In this document: positions 50,837 through 58,555 of the stretch, piece by piece
How positions within the stretch are numbered: the stretch's first letter is position 1
Layout: each line of letters begins with the position of its first letter
Origin: JAWAAW01 sp038884575
GTDB taxonomy: Archaea; Nanobdellota; Nanobdellia; Woesearchaeales; ARS49
Assembly (NCBI GenBank): GCA_038884575.1
Contig: JAWABQ010000003.1
Location: 1 to 61,217, forward strand
Reading direction: 5' to 3'
Length of the DNA stretch: 61,217 bases
Made by a program: the position numbers and the translations under genes
Notes under the pieces: generated by a model
The model's database searches: none
What the model was told of the DNA's origin: nothing
Seen by the model: only the letters and a program-made list of their open reading frames with translations

Positions 50837-51211
50837 TTATTTTTTCTTTTTCCGCCAGCAGGCAAGGAACAGGATTCCCACAAGGAATGCAGGGCCTGCA
50901 ATCTGCAATGACCACACAATCATGTACCATTCAAACTGGCCCCTAAGTGCGCTCACTGCCATCAGGGCAATATACAGCAGCCCTGCAAGGATGAACGCTA
51001 TGCCGCCCACAATTTCGTGCTTCCACGATATTATTACTACAGCCAGCAGGATGAGCGCAGGAATGTTGTGCATGAACAATGCGCCAAGCGTCTGCCAAAA
51101 GCCCAGCCCTGTGCCGAAGACATCCAGCGAAAACAATGCCAGGAATGCCACAAACAGCAGGCCAAGAATCCTTGGAGTCCAGTAAACAAACTTGCTGACC
51201 TTTTTTGCCAT
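50837..51211 (-). CDS. Small polytopic membrane protein
   Basis: 124 residues with four predicted membrane segments (about 11-30, 42-61, 66-88 and 100-118). The start is basic (MAKKVSKFVYWTPR) and the end is KKKK. It resembles short four-helix membrane proteins of no known function common in prokaryotes. A TATA box (plus TTTAAAG 51237-51243) about 28 bases before the ATG suggests its own leaderless transcript. Confidence 0.72.
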   Translation of the reverse strand: MAKKVSKFVYWTPRILGLLFVAFLALFSLDVFGTGLGFWQTLGALFMHNIPALILLAVVIISWKHEIVGGIAFILAGLLYIALMAVSALRGQFEWYMIVWSLQIAGPAFLVGILFLACWRKKKK

Positions 51212-51250
51212 AAAACATCGGCAGAGAATGATTGTATTTAAAGTATTTGT

Positions 51251-51541
51251 TTAATCCACAGTAAACAATGTGTCATCGTGGTCTACGTCAAACAAGCCAA
51301 GCCTTGCGCCAGCGTCAAGCCATCCGTGGGCATAATTCAGGGCAGCAAATGCAGTGACAATGTCGCCTTTTTTCTCAAAATGCCTGGCATCTGAGAAGTA
51401 GCGCTGAGCCATGTCGAGGAAGTCTTCTGCTGCCTTTTTGCCGATTGTCTTCTCGGCAGCAACTATCTTGACTTTCTTCAAAGCCCTAGAAGTGACATCA
51501 AAATACTTTGCGAGCTTTTCAGGGGTGATTGTGCTGCTCAT
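51251..51541 (-). CDS. DUF357 family protein
   Basis: 96 residues: YFDVTSRALKKVKIVA, FLDMAQRYFSDARHFEKKGD and AFAALNYAHGWLDAGARLGL match the archaeal DUF357 signature, a helical protein of unknown function often encoded near RNA polymerase and tRNA processing genes. It starts in the stop of rpoK (ATGA overlap) and is the last gene of the exosome operon. Confidence 0.88.
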   Translation of the reverse strand: MSSTITPEKLAKYFDVTSRALKKVKIVAAEKTIGKKAAEDFLDMAQRYFSDARHFEKKGDIVTAFAALNYAHGWLDAGARLGLFDVDHDDTLFTVD

Positions 51542-51792
51542 CCAGCCTTTACTTCCTCTGCCTTTTTCTGGACGCGCTTTGCAGGCATTGGCCTCTTGAC
51601 TGTTATGGGCAAAACATCCTTTTCAAGCTCGAGCTTTGCAATCTCAATCGGGTTGTAGCCTATCTTCTCAAGTTCCTTTTCAGAAAGGGAAACAAGGAAT
51701 GGGGCGCCCATTGAAATCTGCAGTGCCCTTGAGCCTATCATCCTTGCAATCTCGTACTTTGTGTGCTTCTGGGTTTCTTCTGCTTTTGCCAT
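51538..51792 (-). CDS. rpoK: DNA-directed RNA polymerase subunit RpoK (Rpb6)
   Basis: 84 residues from ATG 51792; the open frame extends further but the homologous part starts at MAKAEETQKHTKYEIARMIG. The core TKYEIARMIGSRALQISMGA followed by YNPIEIAKLELEKDVLPI is diagnostic of RpoK/Rpb6/omega, which supports assembly of the RNA polymerase clamp. A short Lys/Ala tail follows. In the operon it is 5 bases downstream of rrp42. Confidence 0.93.
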   Translation of the reverse strand: MAKAEETQKHTKYEIARMIGSRALQISMGAPFLVSLSEKELEKIGYNPIEIAKLELEKDVLPITVKRPMPAKRVQKKAEEVKAG

Positions 51793-51797
51793 TGGGA

Positions 51798-52565
51798 TCA
51801 CCTTTGGAGCTTTTTGCGAAGCTCCTTTGATTTCTCGTGCGCAAGGTCTATCATTGCGCCAATCTCTTCTGCAGTCAGGGGGGTTTCCCCGCCTTTCTGC
51901 ATTGCGCAAAGCATGTCCTTGTCGTTGAATGCCACAGTGAGCCGCGCATCTGCCTCTGCCTCTTCTTCAGGCAGCGGGTCAACCAGCAAATGCTCGCCTA
52001 TCTTGAGCACTGTCACCTCGACCGGCGTCTGCAGCAGGGGCAGGCTCTTGCCTGTCTTTTTTGAGTAGTCAACAACGCCTTCCTTGTCAATCTCAGGGAA
52101 GACAGCATCCTTAAGCGCGGCAATGGCTGCAAGCGCAGCAGCGTCAAGCAGGTTTCCTGCATCGTTTATTGTGCAGATGTCTATCATGACGCTCCAGACC
52201 TTTTCCTTTTCCTGGATGCAGAGCTTTGTCAGGTCAATTGTCTTGGTCTCCCTGATTCCGCGGTCAACAACCCTTGCGATCTCTGTTGCCTGGTCGCCTG
52301 GCGGCCCTGTCTCGAACAGCGGGCTGCTCATGGGCGTGAGTTCTGCGTTTACCATGAGGTTGCCCTGCGCAGGCGTGTCAGGATAAGGGGTTTCAACGCC
52401 GAGCTTGACCCCTGCGAGCACCTCTGTCTCGCCGATTTTCACGCGGGCGCTTCCCTCTGCCATGTGCGAGACTCCGTACTCAACACTGACCTGCCTGAAC
52501 TCGTCCAATTTCCTGCCGTCATAGCGCAGTCCTTTTGCGATGTATTTTAGAATGTGCTCCTTCAT
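51798..52565 (-). CDS. rrp42: Exosome subunit Rrp42 (RNase PH-like, non-catalytic)
   Basis: 255 residues: RYDGRKLDEFRQVSVEYGV, GSARVKIGETEVLAGVKLGV, NAELTPMSSPLFETGPPGDQ, and LDAAALAAIAALKDAVFP. This is the Rrp42 pattern of the archaeal exosome hexamer, where Rrp42 lacks full catalytic residues and supports Rrp41. Rrp41-Rrp42 trimers degrade RNA 3' to 5' using phosphate. Overlaps rrp41 by four bases. Confidence 0.95.
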   Translation of the reverse strand: MKEHILKYIAKGLRYDGRKLDEFRQVSVEYGVSHMAEGSARVKIGETEVLAGVKLGVETPYPDTPAQGNLMVNAELTPMSSPLFETGPPGDQATEIARVVDRGIRETKTIDLTKLCIQEKEKVWSVMIDICTINDAGNLLDAAALAAIAALKDAVFPEIDKEGVVDYSKKTGKSLPLLQTPVEVTVLKIGEHLLVDPLPEEEAEADARLTVAFNDKDMLCAMQKGGETPLTAEEIGAMIDLAHEKSKELRKKLQR

Positions 52566-53302
52566 TGTTTCACCTTCTTGTGGCTCTCAGCCGAAAACTT
52601 TGCCTTGAGAGCCTGCTGCTGTACTTTGTAAATCTCCATCGCCTTCTTTTTGGCGAGCTCAAGGACCTTTTTCAGGTCTTCCTTTGGCACTTCGCCGTCA
52701 AGCTGCAGCAGGGAGAACTTGTCCATTGTCGGGATGTATGCGACCGGGATGTCTGAAATCCCGATTTCGCAGTCCTCGTAGCCGTCAATGTCAGCCATTA
52801 TCTGGCCGTCGTAGTGTCCCATTGACAGTGCAACAACAAGATCCTTCATCTGCAGCCCTGCGTCTGCCAGGGCCATTGATGCTGCTGTTATTGCAGCGCA
52901 CCTTGTCCCTGCATCTGTCTCCGGAAGCTCTATGAAAACATCAACAACAGCATTGGGGTATTCCTTGAGGTCAAGCACAGGCATCAGCGCCTTTGAGATC
53001 AGCATGCTGATTTCCTGGCTTCTCCTTCCGCCCCCCGGCCTGACTCTTTCGCCGTGGCCTGAGAAGGGCATCATGTTGTAGCGGCACCTCAGGATTCCTG
53101 TTCCGGGGTTCTGCATGAATTTTGGATGCAGCTCCCTTGGCCCGTAAACAGCCGCGTAAGCGACTGTGTGGCCGATCCTGAACATTGCGCTTCCGTCAGC
53201 CCTTGGGATTATGCCGACCTTTGCATCCAGCTCCCTGAGGTCCTCCCATGCGCGGCCGTCGTGGCGCTTGGGGTATGCCTGCTTTACTGCCTTTGCTGCC
53301 AT
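52562..53302 (-). CDS. rrp41: Exosome catalytic subunit Rrp41
   Basis: 246 residues from ATG 53302, which is one base after the rrp4 stop; the open frame continues upstream but only this start fits the operon and family. The sequence RRSQEISMLISKALMPV and VFIELPETDAGTRCAAITAA carries the phosphate-binding region. GHYDGQIMADIDGYED contains the catalytic Asp region (YDG, as in KADG of other Rrp41). It is the active site subunit of the phosphorolytic ring. Confidence 0.95.
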   Translation of the reverse strand: MAAKAVKQAYPKRHDGRAWEDLRELDAKVGIIPRADGSAMFRIGHTVAYAAVYGPRELHPKFMQNPGTGILRCRYNMMPFSGHGERVRPGGGRRSQEISMLISKALMPVLDLKEYPNAVVDVFIELPETDAGTRCAAITAASMALADAGLQMKDLVVALSMGHYDGQIMADIDGYEDCEIGISDIPVAYIPTMDKFSLLQLDGEVPKEDLKKVLELAKKKAMEIYKVQQQALKAKFSAESHKKVKQ

Positions 53303-53303
53303 T

Positions 53304-54149
53304 TTAACCAGTCCTCCTTGGGCCGACAAACCGTCTTGGTCCGTGCCTTGCGTGCGGCCTTGGGCCTCCAAAGCTCCTGCGCTCGCGGTATTCCTCCCTC
53401 GGGGGCTCGTGGGTCTCTGCTGGCTCAGGAACTCCGGCAGGGATTTCAACCGGTTTTCCGGTGAGCTCCTCCAAGTATGCCTTGATGCGCTCTGTCAGGC
53501 CGGGCAAATGGGCTTCCTCCTCGACTTTCTTTATTGCCTGCACTGCCTGTATTTCCTGCTCAGGGGTCTGCCCCTCGACCCATATCCAGCCGTTCTGCCC
53601 GACTGCAATGTTGCATCCTGTGGCGTTCTTTATCATGAGGACCATGCTTCCGTCCTTTCCTATCACCCTTGGCACCTTGTGCGGGTTGACCTCTACAAGC
53701 CGCCCCTCCTTGAGCTTCCTGAGCCCTGGCGCCTTCATTGTCACGTCGATAAGCTTCTGGCTTGTGACGTTTATGACCTTGCACAGTATGTAGTCGCCAA
53801 GTGCGTAATACTGCGTCAGGTCTGCTGTCCTTGGGATGAACTCGCTTGTTGCATCCTTCAGTCCAAGAACTGCGCTGTAGGGGCTGCGAGTGTCAATGCG
53901 CCAGCCTGTCATCAGCACATCAATTATCTTGCCAATGACCTTGTCGTTGAGCTTTGGCACGTATGCTCCTGTCAGTGGTATCAGCTTGATGACCTTTCCC
54001 TCTATCCCTATCATTCCCAGGCGGGCTGCAAATATTTTCGCGCCCTCCCTGTAAAGGCCCTTGCTCGGCAAAAATCCCATGCCTTCTGCAACGACCTCCC
54101 CTGGAACGACGATATCGCGTTCCTTTACGTTTAATGTTTCATCACTCAT
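53304..54149 (-). CDS. rrp4: Exosome RNA-binding subunit Rrp4
   Basis: 281 residues with three parts. The N-terminal domain starts DIVVPGEVVAEGMGFLPSKG. An S1 domain has RTADLTQYYALGDYILCKVI. A KH domain has VPRVIGKDGSMVLMIKNATG with CNIAVGQNGWIWVEG. Rrp4 caps the hexamer and feeds RNA. The end is Arg/Gly-rich (EYRERRSFGGPRPHARHGPR), an added RNA-binding tail. It lies between SBDS and rrp41 in the standard archaeal order. Confidence 0.95.
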   Translation of the reverse strand: MSDETLNVKERDIVVPGEVVAEGMGFLPSKGLYREGAKIFAARLGMIGIEGKVIKLIPLTGAYVPKLNDKVIGKIIDVLMTGWRIDTRSPYSAVLGLKDATSEFIPRTADLTQYYALGDYILCKVINVTSQKLIDVTMKAPGLRKLKEGRLVEVNPHKVPRVIGKDGSMVLMIKNATGCNIAVGQNGWIWVEGQTPEQEIQAVQAIKKVEEEAHLPGLTERIKAYLEELTGKPVEIPAGVPEPAETHEPPREEYRERRSFGGPRPHARHGPRRFVGPRRTG

Positions 54150-54170
54150 ATTTGATTCACTCCGTGTTTT

Positions 54171-54869
54171 TTATCCGTTTACCTTGATTACTTTTGAGAC
54201 AAGCTCCCCGTGCGTCAGCGCGTTCAGCTTGTCATAAAGCTCCTGTTCCATTCCCCCAGGCACCTCTATCGTGCCCTTCCAGGAGCCGTCATTCTGCCAT
54301 TCCTCCTTGAGTATTTTTCCGAAGGACTTCAGCGCGTTGTGCGCCTTTGAGGAATACTGCGCAGGAATTACCAGCTCTATTTCCTTGGTCTCGAATTTTA
54401 TCGGCAGGATGGGGCGCAGCGCCTTGAGCACGTCCTGCACCTGCTGTTCTGCAGGCTTGAACTCGTCAATGCGCACCTTTGCCTCGCCCATTGCAGCCTC
54501 AATCCTTTGCGCAGGATGCGGGGCGTGCGTCCTTGGGTCCACGCCGTTGCGCCTGATAAACTCAACCACCTGGCGCCTTTTTTGCTCAAGCAGCTTCTGC
54601 CTGTATTCTGCAGTCACCTGTATGTTGCCGTCTGCAATTATTTTCTTCGCGACCTCAAGGGCGTCAGAAGTTCCGAACACCGCCTGCATCCTCTGCTCTG
54701 ACGCAAGCATCCCTTTTTTAGCGTCGCTGAAAACCTTTTGCACGCGCAATGCGTCCCTTATGTCCGCCTTGCCGTGCCTTGCTGCTATCGCAATTTCCGG
54801 CTCAATGACTATCTCGAATACATCTGAGCCTTTTTTCAGCCGGGCTGTGTTAATGTGTTCTTCTGTCAT
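54171..54869 (-). CDS. sbds: Ribosome maturation protein SBDS (Sdo1)
   Basis: 232 residues: ARLKKGSDVFEIVIEPEIAI, VFSDAKKGMLASEQRMQAVF, IQVTAEYRQKLLEQKRRQVV and DPRTHAPHPAQRIEAAMGEA give the complete SBDS N-terminal and central domains, with a ferredoxin-like C-terminal domain after. SBDS promotes release of the anti-association factor from the large subunit. Its position between psmA and rrp4 is the conserved archaeal one. Confidence 0.96.
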   Translation of the reverse strand: MTEEHINTARLKKGSDVFEIVIEPEIAIAARHGKADIRDALRVQKVFSDAKKGMLASEQRMQAVFGTSDALEVAKKIIADGNIQVTAEYRQKLLEQKRRQVVEFIRRNGVDPRTHAPHPAQRIEAAMGEAKVRIDEFKPAEQQVQDVLKALRPILPIKFETKEIELVIPAQYSSKAHNALKSFGKILKEEWQNDGSWKGTIEVPGGMEQELYDKLNALTHGELVSKVIKVNG

Positions 54870-54873
54870 AACC

Positions 54874-55632
54874 TTACTTCTTCTTTATGTCCTTGAGCAC
54901 CCGGTCAATGTTCTGCCGCGAGACTTCCTTGAACTGCTTTTCGTCAGTCCTGATGTATGCCGCTGCAATCCTCTCCAGTGAGAAATTCTTGTCCAGCACT
55001 TGGTTGAGCGCGCGAAGGGCAAGCTTCAGGCCCTCCTCTATTGTGAGGGTGTCCTTGTACTCCCTGTTGAGTATTTCCTCTATTTCCTGCTCGCCCTCTC
55101 CTATCACGGTTGCCTTGAACTGGAAGAATATCCCTGTCGGGTCTGTTTCGTAGACTTTTGGGCCGTCAGAGTCAATGCCTGCCACGATGAGGCTTACCCC
55201 AAATGGCCTCAGTCCCCCTGACTGGGTGCACACCTGCTTTAGTGCGCAGATGTCTTTGACTATGCTTATTGTGTCTATGGGAGTGTCATAAGTTACAGAG
55301 TGCTGCTGCGCCCTTATTTGAGCCCTTTCGACAAGCACCCTTGCGTCTGAAATTATCCCTGATGCAGTTGTTGCAATGTGGTCGTCAATCTTGAAAATCT
55401 TCTCGACAGACTCCGGAATGACGAGCTTGTCCACAATGCGCTTGTCTGCCACAAGCAGCACGCCGTCTGAGCAGACCAGCCCTATTGCAGTGCTGCCCTG
55501 CCTGACTGTCTTCTTTGCGTATTCAACCTGCAGTAGCCTTCCGTCAGGGCTGAACATCGTGATAGCCCTGTCATACCCCATAAGCTGGTGGGGCATTGGC
55601 TGGCCGCCTGCCTCTTCTTCTCCTTTCTTCAT
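54874..55632 (-). CDS. psmA: Proteasome alpha subunit
   Basis: 252 residues. The N-terminal H0 helix region is GYDRAITMFSPDGRLLQVEY then AKKTVRQGSTAIGLVCSDGV, the defining alpha-subunit signature. Alpha rings gate the 20S core and bind the regulatory ATPase. The first 17 residues (MKKGEEEAGGQPMPHQ) vary in the family, and a second ATG (PMPHQLMGYD) is possible. The beta subunit and PAN are not in this window. Co-transcribed with the RNase P and exosome genes. Confidence 0.94.
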   Translation of the reverse strand: MKKGEEEAGGQPMPHQLMGYDRAITMFSPDGRLLQVEYAKKTVRQGSTAIGLVCSDGVLLVADKRIVDKLVIPESVEKIFKIDDHIATTASGIISDARVLVERAQIRAQQHSVTYDTPIDTISIVKDICALKQVCTQSGGLRPFGVSLIVAGIDSDGPKVYETDPTGIFFQFKATVIGEGEQEIEEILNREYKDTLTIEEGLKLALRALNQVLDKNFSLERIAAAYIRTDEKQFKEVSRQNIDRVLKDIKKK

Positions 55633-55639
55633 TTTATCA

Positions 55640-55993
55640 TCACCCTGCAGTGTATGTTGTTGCTTTTTTGAGCGAGCCTGAAACCCCTATGCTTCGCACA
55701 ATTGCAGGAACTCCTTCGATTTCCTGTATTGTTGCAAGCCCTGCCTTCAGGCTGTCAACATGCTTGTTGTTAACGCGAATAATCCCTTTTTGTGTTTCAG
55801 CATTGTACTTCTCTGGAAGAAGCCAGATTCCTGCCTGGGCAGCACCCCTTGTGCCATTGAAGGAGAGCATTCCTTGCCACACTGCCTTTGAAACGCCTGA
55901 AAAGCCCTTAATTCGGCTTTTTGACAGCACTTCAAAGGCTAAATAGCGCTTTTTCTCTCTCAAACTCGGCAGAATTGCCTTAATCTTTGCCAT
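55640..55993 (-). CDS. rnp2: RNase P protein component 2 (Pop5)
   Basis: 117 residues: ILPSLREKKRYLAFEVLSKS, KGIIRVNNKHVDSLKAGLAT and IVRSIGVSGSLKKATTYT match archaeal Pop5 (Rnp2), a protein subunit that activates the RNase P RNA. It is the first gene of the operon rnp2-psmA-sbds-rrp4-rrp41-rrp42-rpoK-DUF357. The leader upstream carries a hairpin and a TATA about 105 bases away. Confidence 0.92.
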   Translation of the reverse strand: MAKIKAILPSLREKKRYLAFEVLSKSRIKGFSGVSKAVWQGMLSFNGTRGAAQAGIWLLPEKYNAETQKGIIRVNNKHVDSLKAGLATIQEIEGVPAIVRSIGVSGSLKKATTYTAG

Positions 55994-56026
55994 TTGGCCT
56001 CTTCACCTGTATAACACCGTTCATTG

Positions 56027-56106
56027 GTGAGAAAAACATCAAAACAATTTTTTCGTCCCTTTTCTCACTCTCGATCCAGCAAGGTGGAAGATGCTTATAT
56101 AGGTTG
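56027..56106 (-). promoter_or_regulatory. Promoter and hairpin leader of the RNase P/exosome operon
   Basis: A near-symmetric box CTTATATAGG (56094-56103) can serve as the minus-strand TATA, predicting a start near 56073 and a leader of about 80 bases. In this leader GTGAGAAAA/TTTTCTCAC (56060-56068 with 56027-56035) can form a 9-bp stem around a 24-base loop. Another CTTTATATAGG at 56138-56148 serves the plus-strand gene. Confidence 0.5.
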
Positions 56107-56170
56107 CGGTTTATTGTGATGACCACTATCAGGTAGCAAACTTTATATAGGCTTGTCTGGTATTCATTCT

Positions 56171-56575
56171 ATGGCTGAAAAAAAGATGTATGTTGTTGCA
56201 GCTGATGATGACCCAATGGTAAGGCGGCTTTTGGAATATTGCTGCAACCAGGCAGGATATTCTAATGGAGTCTCTGTTGTGATGGGCTCATTCTGCAATG
56301 GCCAAAAGGCATGGAACTACATCAAGCTTCTTGCAACACAGCCACATCTTTTGATAACAGACCTTAACATGCCTGAAATGCGCGGAGATGACCTGATAAG
56401 GCTGTCTCGCAAGCAATTCCCAGACCTGCCTGTCATAATGATATCTGCTGTTGAACCCGGCTTAACAGAAAGCGCCAAGGACCTTGCTGATTTGCTGAAA
56501 GTTGAATTTGTTGAAAAGCCGCTCAAGGCTTTTTCGTTTATTGAGGCTGTGGCAAAGTATGCCCCAAAAGAATGA
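56171..56575 (+). CDS. Response regulator receiver domain protein
   Basis: 134 residues from ATG 56171, about 27 bases after CTTTATATAGG. A lone receiver: acidic pair DD at 12-13, phosphoacceptor D64 in LLITDLNMPEM, S92 in VIMISAVEP, and K116 in FVEKPLKA, all in correct places. No output domain, so it should signal through protein contact. No histidine kinase is in the window. Overlaps the following gene by four bases. Confidence 0.88.
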   Translation: MAEKKMYVVAADDDPMVRRLLEYCCNQAGYSNGVSVVMGSFCNGQKAWNYIKLLATQPHLLITDLNMPEMRGDDLIRLSRKQFPDLPVIMISAVEPGLTESAKDLADLLKVEFVEKPLKAFSFIEAVAKYAPKE

Positions 56576-56961
56576 GTTTTATAAATACAGGCGATATTCC
56601 TGAATTTATGGGTGAAGACAGGCAGGTATGGCTTGTTGGTTTTGAAGAGATTGAAAACAAGATACACTCTGTGCTGTCGCAGATGCCCGGCATCAGCATT
56701 GTCAGTTTTAGGGATGTCTGCGATGCAATCGAGGCATTGCGGAATGGCAGCCAGAAGCCAGGGATTATTATCGGCAATTATTCAGCTGCTGACCTGATGC
56801 TTGAGGTGGCGCACCAGAAATCAAGATATTGCGGGGTAAGGACCGCATATCTTTCTGAAATGGACATTTCCAATCTTGCAGAATCACACGGCGCAAAATA
56901 TTTGAAGCTTGGCAGCGACGGGAAAATTGACGGCCTTTCCTGCCTCATACAGGGCTGTTGA
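56572..56961 (+). CDS. Pseudo-receiver domain protein
   Basis: 129 residues, starting in the stop of the receiver gene. The length and strand order resemble a receiver (VWLVGFEEIENKI, PGIIIGNYSAADLML, RTAYLSEMDISNLAESHGAK YLKLG). The phosphoacceptor position lies in IIIGNYSAA, which has no Asp, and the N-terminal acidic pair is absent. It is therefore probably a non-phosphorylatable receiver-like partner of the preceding protein. Recognition of the fold is by pattern only. Confidence 0.55.
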   Translation: MSFINTGDIPEFMGEDRQVWLVGFEEIENKIHSVLSQMPGISIVSFRDVCDAIEALRNGSQKPGIIIGNYSAADLMLEVAHQKSRYCGVRTAYLSEMDISNLAESHGAKYLKLGSDGKIDGLSCLIQGC

Positions 56962-57016
56962 AGTGATTTCTTTTCCAAAACCTTTTTAACCATGTTGGTG
57001 ATTTCACGAGAATATT

Positions 57017-57090
57017 GGGCCCTTAGCTCAGCCTGGTAGAGCATTCGGCTCTTAACCGAATGGTCAAGGGTTCAAATCCCTTAGGGCCCG
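57017..57090 (+). tRNA. tRNA-Lys(CTT)
   Basis: A 74-nt tRNA. Acceptor GGGCCCT/AGGGCCC with discriminator G, D arm GCTC-AGCCTGGTA-GAGC, anticodon stem TTCGG/CCGAA with loop CTCTTAA (anticodon CTT), and T arm AAGGG-TTCAAAT-CCCTT. No intron and no encoded CCA. A TATA-like TTTTTAACC lies about 30 bases upstream. Only three bases separate it from the next start codon. Confidence 0.95.
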
Positions 57091-57093
57091 TCC

Positions 57094-57831
57094 ATGGAAA
57101 AAAGAGTTATTATGATTGCCTTTGCACTGCTGTTTCTTGCGGCCTGTGTTGCAAAGCCAGAGCCTTATGTCCTTGAGGATAGAAAGCCTGCGCCAAACAT
57201 CACGCAGGAAATAGCACAAATTGAAGAACAGGCAAGAGCACAAGTGCAGGAAAAACTTGCTGAACAGGAAGCGCAAAAAAAACAGGAAGCACAGCAGGAT
57301 CAAGAGGAGCAAAAGCCGGTAGAAGAATCAAAAACTAGAATCATAATACAGCAGGAAATGGACAAGTCATCAAAAGACCTTGGGATTTATCCCTCATTCT
57401 TTATGGACGGCGCAAATTTCAAGACAAACTTTATCACAATCATTGGCGATGAAGCGCCATCAAGCTATGTCGTGGCTGTTTCAAACCTTATGGCGCGAAC
57501 GCCGGGAAACAAACCAATAGGATTCAGCATGCTTGCAAGCGAGATAAAAGACCTATCAAGATACAATGCGATTATTGTCGGAAATGCCTGCAACAACGAG
57601 GTTGTTGCCCGCCTGCTGAACAACCCCTCGCCATGCGAGTCAGCGCCTTTGCCTCATAACAAGGGGCTTATCAGGCTTTACGAGTCACAGAACGGTAACA
57701 AGGCAATACTTGTCGCGGGAAAAACAGACTCTCTTGTGATAGCTGCAGTGAATGTCCTTGGCACTGAGGAATTCAAGGGCGCAGCAGGCAGCGAGGTGTG
57801 CGTACAGGGAACTTCTATCGTGCAGTGCTGA
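57094..57831 (+). CDS. Lipoprotein with S-layer-like domain, directly after tRNA-Lys
   Basis: 245 residues. Lipoprotein signal MEKRVIMIAFALLFLAAC (lipobox LAAC), then a Pro-rich stretch and a Gln/Glu/Lys coiled-coil region (QIEEQARAQVQEKLAEQEAQ). The globular domain GDEAPSSYVVAVSNLMART and NAIIVGNACNNEVVARLL resembles domains of archaeal S-layer and related surface proteins. ATG 57094 is three bases after the tRNA 3' end, so both are probably in one transcript and the mRNA 5' end is made by tRNA processing. Confidence 0.75.
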   Translation: MEKRVIMIAFALLFLAACVAKPEPYVLEDRKPAPNITQEIAQIEEQARAQVQEKLAEQEAQKKQEAQQDQEEQKPVEESKTRIIIQQEMDKSSKDLGIYPSFFMDGANFKTNFITIIGDEAPSSYVVAVSNLMARTPGNKPIGFSMLASEIKDLSRYNAIIVGNACNNEVVARLLNNPSPCESAPLPHNKGLIRLYESQNGNKAILVAGKTDSLVIAAVNVLGTEEFKGAAGSEVCVQGTSIVQC

Positions 57832-57874
57832 GAATTCCGAAAGGTTTATTTCCTGTTCTGATTCCATCACAAAC

Positions 57875-58555
57875 ATGGCTGTTTTCGGCAGAAAAACCTG
57901 TGCTGATTATGTTGATGAAATAAGGAGGAGGCTTGAAATCATTGCATCATACCCTGATGCAATTCCATCACGGCCGGCAGGAATTGCCCTTGTTAGTGCT
58001 GCAAGAGCGCAGGCAAAAAGGGTGCGGACCATTCTCAAAAAAATCAGTGCGCTCAACCAGAAGGCATCGAGCGGAATGCACAATGCGTTGTTGCTCATAG
58101 AAAGTGCTGACACGCTTGACAAGTACGCAATGATAAAGCCGCAGGCAGCGCTTGCCCTGAAGTTTTTTGAAGATATTGAGTCCGCATGTAGGGCAAAGCT
58201 GGTATCCAAGAGGCTGAAGCGCGGAAAGACAAGGTCGTATGGCAGGATGATGACAATTAATGAGTTCAGGCGCCTCAGTGTGGTGGGAATACTTGAGGCT
58301 GCGGAGGAGGACGAAATGATTCCTGCATTTGAAGCGCCGCCTGCTATTGTTGATTATTTCATGAAAATAGACAAGACTGCAGTCCGCAACATTTATGCGC
58401 TCATCGGCGGGACAGGCAGCGTTGATTATGTTTTGTTCTTCAGGACAAGCATTGTGCCGACAACAATCGGCCCGCCAAGGAGGTGGCCCAAAATAATAGA
58501 GGTAAAGTTCCCCCACGGCACCCCTGTGGAAATATTTCAGGTGCGCCGGGTGTAA
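57875..58555 (+). CDS. Conserved protein, unknown
   Basis: 226 residues from ATG 57875, about 27 bases after the TATA-like GGTTTATTT (57843-57851). Helical and basic for the first 130 residues (CADYVDEIRRRLEIIASYPD, VSAARAQAKRVRTILKKISA), then a C-terminal mixed domain (VDYVLFFRTSIVPTTIGPPR, IIEVKFPHGTPVEIFQVRRV). No motif recognised. The 3' end overlaps the opposing gene by 19 bases. Confidence 0.7.
   Translation: MAVFGRKTCADYVDEIRRRLEIIASYPDAIPSRPAGIALVSAARAQAKRVRTILKKISALNQKASSGMHNALLLIESADTLDKYAMIKPQAALALKFFEDIESACRAKLVSKRLKRGKTRSYGRMMTINEFRRLSVVGILEAAEEDEMIPAFEAPPAIVDYFMKIDKTAVRNIYALIGGTGSVDYVLFFRTSIVPTTIGPPRRWPKIIEVKFPHGTPVEIFQVRRV

Noticed and set aside
56117..56178. GTGATGA followed about 55 bases later by CTGA as a C/D-box sRNA
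   Set aside because: The supposed D box lies inside the response regulator reading frame and no C'/D' pair is found between the boxes.
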